Source: Halichondria panicea (lineage: Eukaryota > Porifera > Demospongiae > Suberitida > Halichondriidae). From it: a stretch of DNA of 64,000 nt. The DNA lies in the NCBI RefSeq assembly GCF_963675165.1, contig NC_087391.1:3243001-3307000 (forward strand), read 5' to 3'. Within the stretch, counting starts at the first letter, position 1, and each line of letters opens with the position of its first letter. Shown in pieces: positions 1 through 11,270 of the stretch. Both the position numbers and the translations under genes were made by a program. The notes beneath the pieces are model-generated. The model was not told the DNA's origin and searched no databases. It saw only the letters and a program-made list of their open reading frames with translations.

Positions 1-366
1 TCTTCAAGCAGTGAGTTATTCTAAGTGGAACAGTATTCTAAGTGGAACAGTTTCAGAACTTGAATGTGCAGATATCTTGAATGTGCAGATATTCGACACA
101 GAAGGACATTCTCTAGATTCACATTCTCTAGATTCTTAGGACTCCACGACTCAGACAAAACAACAGATGACCGCAATACATCAAGTGGATTTTTCGATGT
201 ATCATCTAGGCTTGTTTCCTCAAAGGCTGTACTCATACTTGGGGTTGAAATACATGCAGACATGCAGACGAGCTAGTACTGTCACTACAATAGTCAGGAC
301 TTCAGGGTTTTTTCTTTTTCTTGTAGGGATATTCTTTATGTGATAAAACTTCTTTTTTCTCGGCAT
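1..366 (-). pseudogene. Unrecognised transposon-associated protein, decayed copy (left arm)
   Basis: Mirror copy of the coding stretch at 25133-25670. The ATG at 366 begins MPRKKKFYHIKNIP. A later frame gives STPSMSTAFEETSLDDTSKN and KNPLDVLRSSVVLSES. Three exact tandem duplications (about 19-54, 59-93 and 107-136) make it longer than the right-arm copy and break the frame. No domain recognised. The neighbouring RAG1-like remnant and the inverted repeat suggest a mobile-element origin, but that is inference. Confidence 0.5.
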
Positions 367-663
367 ACCTACATGGTATATAATAAAAAAAAAACTCTAC
401 CACCTGATCACCCCACCTAATCACCCAACACCAGGTGGACATACATGCAAACAATGAAAGTCACATTCACATGTACATATCAGGGTAGGTAAGTAACACG
501 TATGTTGGTAGAAACATAATGTAGTCTCAGCACGTTTTACCTGATGCACATGTACATACTCAACATCAACTACTCTCTAACTAGTTTGGAATCTAACATA
601 CATAATAGTTAGGGGTACAAAACTCTAAAAACATAGTTTAATCATCGCTTACCGCTGCTAAAG

Positions 664-1420
664 ATGATTAACATTTATATAATGATAATGTCTGCTTGCG
701 AGTGCAGGCCGAGTGTCAGAGAGAAAGTCCTAAAGGTGTTCGGAAGACAATACAACCCCAACCCTAGAAAGGTGATTGCAAAAGGTGATTGCATCGTGGT
801 CTGCTCACAGCGAGGACAACTGCAGTATTGGTGGGAGGCCAAGCAACTTTATGCAACTGGCAGGCCAGCAAAAGGCTGTCATGCATCCAGTACGTCCACA
901 CGATCGCTCCTCTCACCTTCTGTCACCAAGCAACAGTAATCGAATTTTCGAATGCCCTCTTTGTTTACACAATGTATAGATAAGCCGTAGTCTGGTCTGC
1001 GCAGGTTGTTTGTGCGAGCGCTTAAGAGTATCTCAAAGCCGCACTTCACCACCATACACTCTCCGTCTGAGATCACTCTGAGAAACATGGAGGTCACATG
1101 CAGTATGTGTGTCATCTCAAGGCTCAGCTTTAAGCTCACCTCTCAATGCATTGAGCATACCGGCACCACTTGAGGAGAAGCTGAAATCCAAGCTGATTAA
1201 GCGTAGCATGCACAACTCCCACACTCTAGAAGACACTGTAGAAGTGAAGACAGGAGGGAGGACAGGTGAGAACAATATTATTATTGTTAATATACCATTA
1301 TATAATTTCACAGCCTCGAACCTTGGAGAGTGGCCAGTGCGAGTGCCAGTCAAACCACAGTTCTGAGTTGCTGACGATACGAAAGGGTGGTGAGGAGGAC
1401 GACTAGAAGCTTATCGAGCA
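664..1420 (+). pseudogene. RAG1 N-terminal-like fragment (left arm)
   Basis: The translation gives VREKVLKVFGRQYNPNPRKV, matching in register the VFG and VYNPKKVIATW strings of the longer gene at 45127-48331. It then gives FECPLCLHNV (RING-like start), SLVCAGCLCERLRVSQSR near 990-1040, and finally LIKRSMHNSHTLEDTVEVKTGGR ending at a GT donor near 1265. The next exon (about 1310-1411) contains SSELLTIRK, matching SSELQDIRK of the longer gene. The end of this exon is the last recognisable part; no catalytic core follows. Frames are broken, including an exact 13-bp duplication at about 770-796 absent from the right arm. I call it a truncated pseudogene of a RAG1-like element. Confidence 0.7.
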
Positions 1421-2736
1421 GGTGAAATTCTCGGTGACAGAAATTCAATCAGTCAATCGGTCCTTAATTAAAAAAACAAAATACAGAATAAATACACATT
1501 TTTCTTTAAAAATACATATCTCATGAACAATGTATTGTAATCACTTGCAACTAATCACTTGCAACTATTTCCTACAGGTGGTAGCCCAGATCCTGGGGGT
1601 ACCATGACATCATCATCGTTACCTAGCAACTGACCACCCCCACTAATTAACGATTTTTTTACACATTTCACAAATGAAGGCATGAAGTAACTAAAGACAC
1701 TAACTTAGTGTCCTCAATGTTCTCACCGTAACATGGTTCAATCAGGATCAGCAGAAACTTCTCTGCGAGGTCTGATACATGACAGAGAAAGTAAGTACAA
1801 ACTGATAACAAGACATGAAAGCGGAGTCTTTGTCTTTTTATTTCTTCGAAGCTATACAAGCTAGCTAGAGAGTCCTAGAATGCCTTCATCTAACTAACTC
1901 GTCTTCTCCAGAAATCTTTTACTATGCTTTATGAGTATACGGAGGAAATCAATAATTGAACTTCTTCAATTATTCATGACATTGAGTACAAGGCGAGTAT
2001 CGAACAGACCCTGATGCCAGAGCAGACATCAGAGTCAGACATCAGAGTGAGGACCCCCAAGGCAGAAACGCATTTTTTGACACAAGGGTCCCACCCCTCA
2101 AGTCGCTTTTTCAGAAAATAGAGAGAAAAAAAGAGAATACGGAGAAAGGATTAAATGAAATTGAGCATGGCTCGTTCACACCTCTAGTTTTCTCGGACCT
2201 AGCCACGAAAATAAACGAAAGCTACAGCAGGTGGTAGGCTGGATGAGATTGGATGAGATTGGATGAGACTGGCAAGACCAGCCATACGTTGTGTTCGTTC
2301 CACCCGCAGAAGAGACATTCGCCAGTCTCCAATGGACCTGATCCAAGCACGGTTCGAGACTATACATGTATATACCCAAAGTCTCAAAAATGTGACAGGG
2401 CCTAGGAAAACAACGAGCAAACTAATTAATTGTATTTTATTGCTTAATTAAATAAAGCCACTCACTTTGCACCTTCCTACCCCAAAATATTTTCGGGTGG
2501 AAAGGGGGACAGTATTGACATACCGTTATGCATACCGTTAATGCATACAAGAACAGAAGAACAGCATGAAAAAATTCAATGGCTGCCTTGTAACGGCTAT
2601 GCAAAAAAATTTTCGGATAAAAAATGCTCATTTTACTTCGTAGTCATTTTGTACTGATTGTTTTCCTGTCACAAAATTAATGTTTAGAATACGTACATCT
2701 TTATTTGTCCTTCCATATTGTCGGATTCTTAATTAA

Positions 2737-3428
2737 CAGTGAAGTGAAATGTCGGTTTCCAGAGCAATAAAATGCCTAGCAACCTATACCAATAGAATGT
2801 GCAACATGTGTTGCCATAACAACCACGGTTATTACGCTCACCCGTTTTTATCATTTTAAATGCTCGGCCCGCTGGCCGAGATAAAATCCAAACAATTTTT
2901 TTATGTTATGTTATCATATGGCTTGACTAAGCTTGATTTTCACATCATAGATAATACGTACATGTATTACTATATCGGTGAACGATCTATGAAATTTACA
3001 AGCTCACATAAAGACTGCTATACTATACTTATACTTACACTACTGATATTCTAGCTATACTATACTTAGCTATACTATACTACTTGCCAGAGTCACACAC
3101 TCCTGGTCTTTCACCGTCCTGGTCAGCATCTAGGCCCATGTCATGCATGACAGTTCATCAGCGTCTGGCATAAAGCTGGTACCCTTTGGGAGGTATCCTA
3201 CTATCCCCTCTCCTTCATAGGCACTGTCATCACCAGGCTGTCCTCAAGCACATCGGCCACATCGGCACAAGTAAACAATCTAGCCATAGCTCGTGCGGTA
3301 AGATGATTCTACAGCTCTTCCTCTATACAGGGATGTGCGTAGTTCGAGCTACTTCCTAAGTATCGCACAATTAGAATTTCGCAAAAAAAGTCACTATTGC
3401 GGGCCACGATCGTGGCCCGTGACGGGTG
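2737..3428 (+). mobile_element. piggyBac-type MITE (left arm)
   Basis: Bracketed by TTAA at 2733-2736 and 3429-3432, the target site used by piggyBac elements. The left end begins CAGTGAAGTGAAATGTC. The right end contains the palindrome GGGCCACGATCGTGGCCC before GTGACGGGTG. Both ends match the autonomous element at 4671-8838 (subterminal CCAGAGCAATAAAATGCCTA and TCTATGAAATTTACAAGCTC). An internal part around 3100-3240 is a remnant of an acidic N-terminal exon read on the minus strand. Confidence 0.8.
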
Positions 3429-3879
3429 TTAAAAAAAAATTATTCATGACGTTTGAGCGAACATATCTCCGGATAGAAAATAGCTAGGAGGTCGATCTTG
3501 GTAAGAACAATTCACTTTATCGATTCAACAATAAAAATAAACTCAGGTATATGCTGCAGATGATGTTAAGTTAAGTACAGTTCCAGTGTAAGTACAGTTC
3601 CAGTGTCATATCGCACAAGATAATTGGCACTAATAATCGGCACTATTGCTATTGGCGAAGCATTGAAGATGTTTTATGAAGAAAGGACACAGTCTCTGCA
3701 GAGTCAGCTAGGTTGCTTACTTCACAAACGGGGTGTTGAATTATTGTTGCTGTAGAAAGACTAACAACACCATTCTTGGGACTGCGTACTTATACGACAT
3801 CAATACTACAAATCACATTTTGGTTTCATTGTAAGTTACCATAATAATGTTATAGGTTACATGCACAGCGGCCAAACAT

Positions 3880-4650
3880 GAGGCTAGACTATGATTATTG
3901 CTAAAATATGCCAAAAGTTCAAAGTCTATAAAATTTATTGCAGCATTTTTCATACTTTTGCAGTTCTCTCCTCGCTAGCGCATTATAAGATTCCTGTTGA
4001 GCACAATCTGGATGTTGGGCCAGCAGAGACAAACTCTAATTCGCAACTCCTGCTTTCAGACGAATTTATTTTGCATGAGGTAAGCATTATGACGAAATGT
4101 AATTGTAGTATAATAATAATTATTATACAACTTTTAGGTACAACGTGGACTACTAGGGGATTATTGCGATGGGACCTACTACAAATCACACCCACACCCA
4201 CTTTTCACACCCACTTTTCATGAACAATCCGGAAGCACTCCAGCTAATCATCTACTACGATGATGTAGAGGTTTGCAATCCACTTGGGTCTAAATCTACG
4301 AAACATAAGCTAGGTATTGTAATTACTTGACACCCAAACGAACCACACAGCATTTTCTTGGGCAACGTGCAACCAAGGTATCGTTCTACTGAGAAAAGTA
4401 TTCAGTTGCTGGCAAGTCATCTGTACTAGTTAAATACGGGGCAATTATGGATGAGATAAAGAAACTAGAGGTAAGTTTACTATAAATTATGATGCCTTCA
4501 TTGCTCACTGGAGTAACCCTAAACATCAATGGCAGCTCTCCATTACTTTAGTTCCTGGAGATAATTTAGCCAGTCAGTACCTTGGAGAATGTAGACATTG
4601 CATGGCAGTCAATGAAGACATGCAGACAACCTTGTTTTGTTTTTAATGTT
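3880..4650 (+). pseudogene. Unrecognised transposon-associated gene fragment, YYDDVEVCNPLGS type (left arm)
   Basis: Several exons can be read. The first has FHTFAVLSSLAHYKIPVEHN and ends HEV at a GTAAGC donor near 4080. The second (acceptor TTTTAG near 4137) gives RGLLGDYCDGTYYKSH, then NPEALQLIIYYDDVEVCNPL and GSKSTKHKLG. A third gives FLGNVQPRYRSTEKSIQLLA, then KYGAIMDEIKKLE before a GTAAGT donor near 4472. The last piece reads CRHCMAVNEDMQTT. An in-frame 14-bp duplication (ACACCCACTTTTC) occurs near 4193. I remember similar strings from uncharacterised invertebrate transposon-associated proteins but cannot name the family. The reading ends next to the arm boundary and the piggyBac insertion. 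Confidence 0.55.
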
Positions 4651-4959
4651 GGTTTGCAATCACAGTTTAACCCTAATTGACAGTGAAGTTAAATGTCTGT
4701 AAATTCTCTATCGGGTTTCCAGAGCAATAAAATGCCTAGCAGCCCATACAACACAAAATTGTGTTGCCATAACAACCACGGTTATTACGCTCACCATTTA
4801 AATGCTCGGCCAGCGGAAATCCAAAAAATTTTTTTTATGGATCAGCCATGGTATAACCGATTATACGCCATGACGTAACGTTGCGGGGACACCCCCACAG
4901 CCATATTAATTTTCAAAAAATGCACAAAATTTATTAGTCCGTAGAAAACAGTGCGTAAC

Positions 4960-5110
4960 TCGAAAGCGCTTCGACTTTTGATAGTACAAGTTAGGCTAGA
5001 AAGATATACTAGTCAAAGATCTACAAGATGATGCCTAAATCGCTTACTATCTCGAAGGATTGGCTGTGATCTGCTTCTGTCAAGCGGTAAGTAGTAGTTG
5101 CGTATAATAC
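4960..5110 (+). repeat. Dispersed repeat related to 26513-26630
   Basis: Shares CAAAGATGATGCC, CTATCTCGAAGG, TTGGCTGTGATCTG and GCGGTAAGTAGTAGTT in the same order with 26513-26630. The copies differ by small insertions. Function unknown. Confidence 0.6.
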
Positions 5111-5794
5111 TGCTTTGTTACATGGCTCTTTAGATTCGCTAGAAGCTTTATACAGTCTAATACTCATTGTAGTAAGTATATAGGACGTAGCTGTAGAGTT
5201 TGTAGTGCTGAGAAGCGTTTTTAGCCTTTTTTTTGTGCAAGTACACTAGGTACTAGGTGTGGCTGATCACCAGATGCAGCCTCGTGTAGTCCTAAAGAAC
5301 AAAGAACAGTGGCAATGACAGGAAGGTGAGCCAAGCTATACTAAGCTTCCCAAGTTTATATGTTAACTCTACTGAATGTTTAGAGGCCCTGTATCATTCA
5401 TTATACTTTGATTATGTAAAAAGAGCCTATAAAGTACGCATAATTATAGCCATTGATAGTTGTGTACAGTACTTTGCTAGGAGTGTTTTTAGATTCATTA
5501 GAAGTTATAACTTACTGTATATGGTAGATATTAGTTGGATCTAGAATTTATAATGATGAGAAGGCTTTATTAATTCTCTGTGTACGTGTATGTAACACTA
5601 CTATAATTATAATTATGTACAGCCGGCCATGTGTGACAGTGAACAAAGGCAGCGGCAGCACAAGGTGAGCCTGTATGTTGACGTGACTCTACTGAGCCTA
5701 GCCAATAATTATGTCACCTATTACGTACTTAGATCAGTTTTTACCCTAGCAACATAGTGATAGCAAATAAATATGGGTACACAAGTAAGTACGA

Positions 5795-8007
5795 CTACTG
5801 TTCTCTGTTCTTATGCCATAGGAAAAAGCAGTCTTTCGTTGGGTTGCCATTATGGCAGAGCCACACTCCACATTCTTGGCAAAACCATGTCGTGTCAGTT
5901 CGGTGTCCGTTGTGATCACAGTGCGCACATCTTCCTCTCCTATGTATCGACGGACACGGACCACTCGAATCTTTTACGGGGAAGTGTTGGAGTTGGAGAG
6001 GAACAATCGCACCACCATAACGACCTGCCCGACGCCGACTGCAGTATGATCCGATGAGATTCTGGGCCAATTGAAGGCGGAACTCCTTGATGTTCTTCAA
6101 TTTCGGGTTAGTGTTTTCTTTATATAAAATATAACCATTGGTAATGGCTACATCAAACAAAAAGAAAAAAATGTACTTATAAAACTTTCTGCTCTTTGTT
6201 CGGCAGCTGTAGTAGCCCCTGAGCTGGTCACCCCTGTCAACTCCACCCATGTGCTGGTTGTACGACATAATGGCCTCTGGGCATGGCACATTAATTCTGA
6301 CTCCATCCTTTTGTCGCCGGAGAACGGAACCTATAGCTGTGGGCTGTGTTGTCGTGGAGAGGACGTTCACGATCCTGTTATCCTTCCAGGCGGTTGCTGT
6401 CACGGGGCCCTTCTGGACTGTCTTACTGGTACCTCTGTGTAAAGGTAACGTAGCATTATTAGTGGTTGTGTGAGAGTGCATGTTGCATGGGTGTGTGTGT
6501 GTGGGTGTGTGTGTGTGTATGAGTGTTGCGTGGGTGTGGGTGTGTGTATGAGGGTGTGAGTGTGTGTCTGAGTGTTGCGTGGGTGTGTGTGTTGCGTGGG
6601 TGTGTGTGTGTATGGGTGTGTGTGTGTATGAGTGTTGCGTGGGTGAGTGTGTGTAATTATTTTGTACCTCTGTTTTAGGGAATTTTTTAGGGCAGCTTTC
6701 TTCAATGCAGGAGGAAAACCTTTCCTGTCTCTGCGAGCAGTCCCACAACCATAGATTCCGTCCTCCAACAAATCCTCGAGCAGTTTGACGTTGGTGAAGA
6801 AGTTGTCAAAGTAGACGTGGTGGTTCTTCCTCTTCAACTCGCTTGTCAATTTCTTCACCACGTGTTCCCCGAGGCCGACATGACGTATTTCCTGCTTCCC
6901 CGTATACACATCGAAACGACTGAAGTACCCATTGGTACTATCTCCCAGTACCCACACTTTGATCCCACGCTTGATCGGCTTCATAGGCATATACTGCTTG
7001 AGAGCGGACCGACCCTGAAATTTGATCATTGCTTCATCCACAGCAAGATTCTTGGATGGATTATACAAGGCTGAGAATTGCAAGCTGAAATGATCAATCA
7101 CAGGGCGGACCTTACCCAGCCGATCAAACGTGGGACTTCCTCTCGGAGCAAGATGTTGGTTGTTGACAAAGTGCAGGTACCGAGAGATTTCCCTGAAGCG
7201 CCACCGAGGAATCCTTGTCGTGATGGGGGCGTAGTGTGTAAGAGGGTTAGTCGTCCAGAGATGGTAAGTGGACAATCCCCATAAGAATACAAAAACCCCA
7301 ATACGCTTCCAATTCTTCAGTGTCAATCTTCTTCCATTTATCGTACTTGTCATCTCCCTAACCTCCCTGGCGTATCTATTGCTCTCAGCCACTATTTTCT
7401 CCTGTAGTTCTTCGTTGACGAAGAGGTGAAAAATGTGTAGCGGGCAATCAGAGATCTCTACAGTGGGACCGGTCAGGGATGTGAAGGCGTTTACTGTGAC
7501 AGTCGTCAGATTCTCAGACCATTGGGTAACATTTGCACCTGTTTTTATTTAAAAAATAATAATTTGTTATGAGCCTCTTCTGATGTTATTTTACCTGGAG
7601 GGGGTGGTGGCGGTGGCGGTGGCGGTGGCTGGTGGGGTGGTTGAGAGGGGGGTTGGTGGGGTGGTTGAGAGGGTGGCTGGTGGGGTGGTTGAGAGGGGGG
7701 TTGGTGGGGTGGTTGAGAGGGTGGCTGGTGGGGTGGTTGAGAGGGGGGTTGGTGGGGTGGTTGAGAGGGGGGTTGGGGTGGTGGGTCTAGGCCTGAGTCA
7801 CTCGTATCATCTAAATAATAAGAACAGTGTTCATAATAGTTCTATGATTGTATCAATTATGTATTTACCATATTCGTCGTCGTCCGACTCAAGGTCGGAA
7901 AATTCATAGTCGCTACCTTCCTGCATAGGTTCTTCTGGGTCCTCCTCATCATCGGACAAGATATCCCCAAGTACCTCCTCCACAGTGAAGTGCTGTCTCT
8001 TGGTCAT
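5795..8007 (-). CDS. piggyBac transposase, four exons, apparently intact
   Basis: DDE-type cut-and-paste transposase. My exon model is 8007-7869, 7810-7595, 7538-6668 and 6434-5795, all with GT-AG borders and compatible phases. It sums to exactly 622 codons including the stop, about the usual piggyBac length. Exon 1 is acidic (MTKRQHFTVEEVLGDIL, then SDDEEDPEEP). Exon 2 is a PPSQPPHQ repeat. Exon 3 begins the core with NKWQ-like lead-in, NLAVDEAMIKFQGRS (first catalytic Asp), WVLGDSTNGYFSRFDVYTG and HHVYFDNFFTNVKLLEDLL (second Asp). Exon 4 has NQHMGGVDRGDQLRGYY and a C-terminal cysteine-rich finger (RGRCAHC, WFCQECGVWLC). I saw no stop or frameshift. The intron at 6435-6667 is mostly a TG/CA repeat; read through, it gives a spurious HTHTHTP protein. 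It may be a young active transposon or a domesticated gene; the TTAA ends favour a young element. Confidence 0.88.
6435..6667 (-). repeat. TG/CA microsatellite inside an intron of the piggyBac gene
   Basis: A purine-pyrimidine repeat of GTGTGTGT, TGGGTGTG and TATGAGTG units occupies most of the intron between transposase exons 3 and 4. The donor is AG|GTACAA (reverse strand at 6668) and the acceptor TTACACAG (at 6435). It keeps a frame open without stops by chance. Confidence 0.85.
7600..7790 (-). repeat. Short tandem repeat coding for PPSQPPHQ
   Basis: About six units of roughly 24 bases (GGTGGTTGAGAGGG type on the plus strand) encode the proline/glutamine/histidine-rich linker of the piggyBac transposase exon 2. 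The length is a multiple of three and keeps the frame. Confidence 0.8.
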
Positions 8008-8479
8008 TCTTCAAGTTTTAGATAGTTAGAATTAATTTTACATGTATTTTATTTTATTATGTTGTACTATTGTATTTAATAATATCTGTCAGTATTCAAA
8101 CCGTTTTTGTGCAAAATTTTTATGTGTTACCCCCATGCAATGCTTAGTGTACAGTTACCTTAGCTAGCGCTCTGCCGTTTGCAGTGCTCCAGCAAGCAGT
8201 AGGTCCTCCTCCTTTTGAGATCTTGCAAAAAGAAGACGTTCAACTGCAGCTGCCGCAAAAATGCGTCTATGGCATCCTAGCGACATGATGCATAAATGCG
8301 TCTGCGGCGTATAATCGGATAAAGGCTTGACTAAGCTTGCATCATATGAATGTAATAGTGCTAAGATAATATCAATTTGAAGTAGGTGAACAATCTATGA
8401 AATTTACAAGCTCACACAAAGACTGTTCATTACTGCTAATTCTATTTTAGCTATACTATACTTAGATATTCTAGCTATA

Positions 8480-8655
8480 CTATACTACTTGCCAGAGTCA
8501 CACAGTGAGCCCTCTCTTGGTCTTTCACCGTCCTGGTCCATAGTGCTAGCGTCTAGGTCCATGTCCTCAGTCCCAGACAGTTCATCAGCGTCTGGCATAA
8601 AGCTGGTAGCCGGTATCCTACTATCTCTGTCATCACCAGAGGAGACATCGGCCAT
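8480..8655 (-). pseudogene. Possible extra acidic first exon, MITE-associated
   Basis: Reads MADVSSGDDRDSRI then TSFMPDADELSGTEDMDLD and GSLCDSGK before a GT donor (CAAG|GTAGTATAG). The same string recurs at 34504-34680 and near 37230-37400 in the MITEs and, more decayed, in the arms. It looks like the N-terminal exon of an ancestral piggyBac transposase. It might be an alternative first exon of the gene starting at 8007, or a relic; I cannot decide. Confidence 0.5.
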
Positions 8656-8842
8656 TCGTGCGGTAAGATGCTAATGAAATTTTAATATAGCAACGTGGCT
8701 TGGATGCACGTGATTCTACAGCTCTTCCTCTACAGGGATGTGCGTAGCTCGAGCTACTTCCTAAGTATCGCAGAATTAGAATTTCGCAAAAAAAGTCACT
8801 ATTGCGGGCCACGAACGTGGCCCGTGGCGGTTAAAGGGTTAA

Positions 8843-11270
8843 ACACCTGCAGTTCCTGTCAGAAAAATTCCCCCCAAGGACCAGACAGACACATACACCA
8901 GACAGACACATACAGCACAGTGTGCCACTCTTATGCATGAGCACTATGCTACCACCTACGGGGTGGGGTGCACAGGGATTCTATCCTGACTACTTTCACG
9001 TAACGGAAGGTCTTATGAAGTGCTTGAGGGGGCACTACCACTAGTTGTGAAACAAATGCTAAAAGCTTTTATGGCGAAAAAGTTGCTCTACAAAGGAATT
9101 GATGCAAGAAACAACCTTGTGCAAAGTTCTAGCAAATGATCACTCCTTAAATGTATCGGCACGGTGTATCAATAATAAGTTGTAATCAATAATAAGTTGT
9201 ATCAATAATAAGTATTACTTTCATGTCCGGTACGGAACTTACAGGGTGTATCAATAATTAATAGCTGCATGGTTGCTCCTTAACTACATTGAGTTGTATG
9301 TTCGTGTGAATTGTTCGGAATTGTGTGCAGTCTAATGACTCAACACCAGGAACTAAGTATACGTCCAGGCGTAATAAACTTCACTTTTTTTCACTTGAGC
9401 AGACTTGGAAACTGGGTGTGTTTTCGACCCGGAAGATGATCAAACACTTTACTCCTACTAGAGCAACTGTACGCTTGGAGTGTCTTCTGGAACTTTATTA
9501 GATTCCTATAACTTCATCTATTGAATCTTCGCTATTATTGGGACCAAGCGTCCCCATTTGCGTTTTTACACGCGTGCTCCATATGTGTAATGACGTCATT
9601 TCTGTTCTTAATATTGTAATTGTTTACTGTGAGTTCTTATTACTAGTTAACACTTCTTTTGTATAGGTCTATCTTATTGTTGCCTGCTCCACTGTCTTTG
9701 TTGTCTTAGTAGTCGTCTTAGTAGTCTTAGTATTTACCTTGTCTTAGTATTTACCGTCTATGTTTTGTTAGTTGATCTATGGTTGAATGTTAAATCTTAA
9801 TCCGCACGCTGCTCGATGCACGAACTCAACAATGTGCAAATCCATCGAAATGTGCGTGTTTACCGTCCTCTCCCATACAAGCTGCTCTTTCATGCGTGGC
9901 CTCTCAATCGTATAGACACTTTAAAAATTGAGAGAAATCCTTCTCGCACACCATCAACAAAATCCTTGGCACATTCACGTACAATTATTATCGTACATTA
10001 TAATTGTCTCATCTTCAGTAGTAGGACTGATTGTTGACAATGTGCAAGCTGCAACAACTTCCAGCGTTGATTAGGAGGGCAGTTCTTCTCCGGAAAGAGA
10101 GGACTAGAGACCAAACATTTTCATAGCCATGACACAGAACTACTCTTTTTGGTTTTGCAACAAACGTTTCGGTACCTAGCCTCGGGTCACGGCCTGGTGT
10201 CCGTAGAGAGCCGTTTCCAAATAACCTGCAAAACGAATACAACATTATCTAGGCATTCAGTAAAAACAATTAATATGGACAATCAATTAATATGGACAGC
10301 ATTAATTTATCATAATTAATAATGACTTTTGTATTTACCCCAAGAACCACTAGACTCTCGTGGAACTCTCGTGGAATTCCCTCTGGCACGCTTAGCAGTC
10401 AATATATCACCATGTATGATGGAAGCAATCTGCATGCCCAGTCCTCTCTGTCGTCACTTCTTCAGACACGACTGGTACATAATTCTGACGGCTGCAATTC
10501 ACCAAGTTCGAAGAGATCTAGACTCCTAACTAATCGTAGCTTTCTCCAATTCATTTCGGTCTGTGGAGCGTTTAACTTGCTCTTGCTTCAGATAGAACTG
10601 TACTTTTCCTACATTTAATCCAGCTTGCTAACTGTCACGGACGGAGGAAATCACTAGCAATCTATAGAAGTAGGACAGGTGTATTATATCTTTATGCGGA
10701 TACATGTGATCGTATCTGTTGAAACATATCTTGCGTGAGAACTTTTTGCTGGAATGGAGGCAGTACCAGGGTGAACATTAATTTCAAAAGAAATTTCAGT
10801 ACCAGCAGTTGACGAGTACATCATGCCTACAGTAAGTTAGTGGTATGACCGAGACGAAATCTGATCTAAACAAAACCTTTTGAGTAGCTGGGTTTCTATA
10901 GGCCAATCTGTGGACTTCCTTTCAGAGGATGAGCCCCCAAGGAAGCACTTTTTGTGTAACCCTTTCCATGTATAAAACTATTACTAGTAGCAAATGCGGG
11001 GGATTTAAAATGCAAAGTTGTGTTCATTCCAATATAGTCAGGCAGTACAAACACGTGCTATTCGGAAAGAAAACAAGACTGCTTGGAGCCTCCAACATAC
11101 ACAATAAAACATTCACGTGTTAGTGTAAAACACGGAGTATCAATCTTCAAGCTATGACTTTTTCCTCATTTTAAACACGGAGAATATCCTCGACGGGATC
11201 ATGCCCCTTAGCAGATACGTAAAGTGTAAAAATGGTATCTTGGATGCTTCGCTAGCTACAGAGCACAGCT
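8843..11270. other. No gene recognised
   Basis: Flank beyond the piggyBac right end. Open frames here (for example 9816-10037 and 10322-10618) show no motif I recognise and no supported splice structure. Short duplications (CAATAATAAGTTGTAT at about 9170-9205; TTAGTAGTCGTCTTAGTAGTC near 9705) are present. Confidence 0.5.

Larger units (their letters stand above)
1..4664 (+). repeat. Left arm of a large inverted repeat
   Basis: This segment is the reverse complement of 20022-25464 at very high identity. Examples: the reading frame at 3891-4223 (+) recurs at 20462-20794 (-), and that at 2860-3054 (+) recurs at 21631-21825 (-). Base 1 pairs with about 25464, so the arm probably continues outside the window. 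The inner boundary lies just after GGTTTGCAATCAC near 4664; the arms then diverge abruptly. Most arm-to-arm differences I could see are short tandem duplications rather than substitutions, plus one 0.78 kb insertion in the right arm. Confidence 0.93.
4671..8838 (-). mobile_element. Autonomous piggyBac element
   Basis: Bracketed by TTAA at 4667-4670 and 8839-8842. Ends read CCCTAATTGACAGTGAAG on the left and, as reverse complement, CCCTTTAACCGCCACGGG on the right. It contains a complete-looking piggyBac transposase gene on the minus strand (8007-5795). Its first 160 bases and last 500 bases are the same sequences that make up the MITEs at 2737, 21257, 34353 and 36904, so it or a close relative is their parent. 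It begins 6 bases beyond the left-arm boundary of the inverted repeat. Confidence 0.85.

Noticed and set aside
6400-6748. Long THTHTP-rich protein frame overlapping the piggyBac gene
   Set aside because: It is read-through of the TG/CA repeat in an intron; GT-AG borders at 6667 and 6435 join the true exons in phase.
7583-7909. Plus-strand Gly/Val-rich frame
   Set aside because: Antisense shadow of the PPSQPPHQ repeat in piggyBac exon 2.
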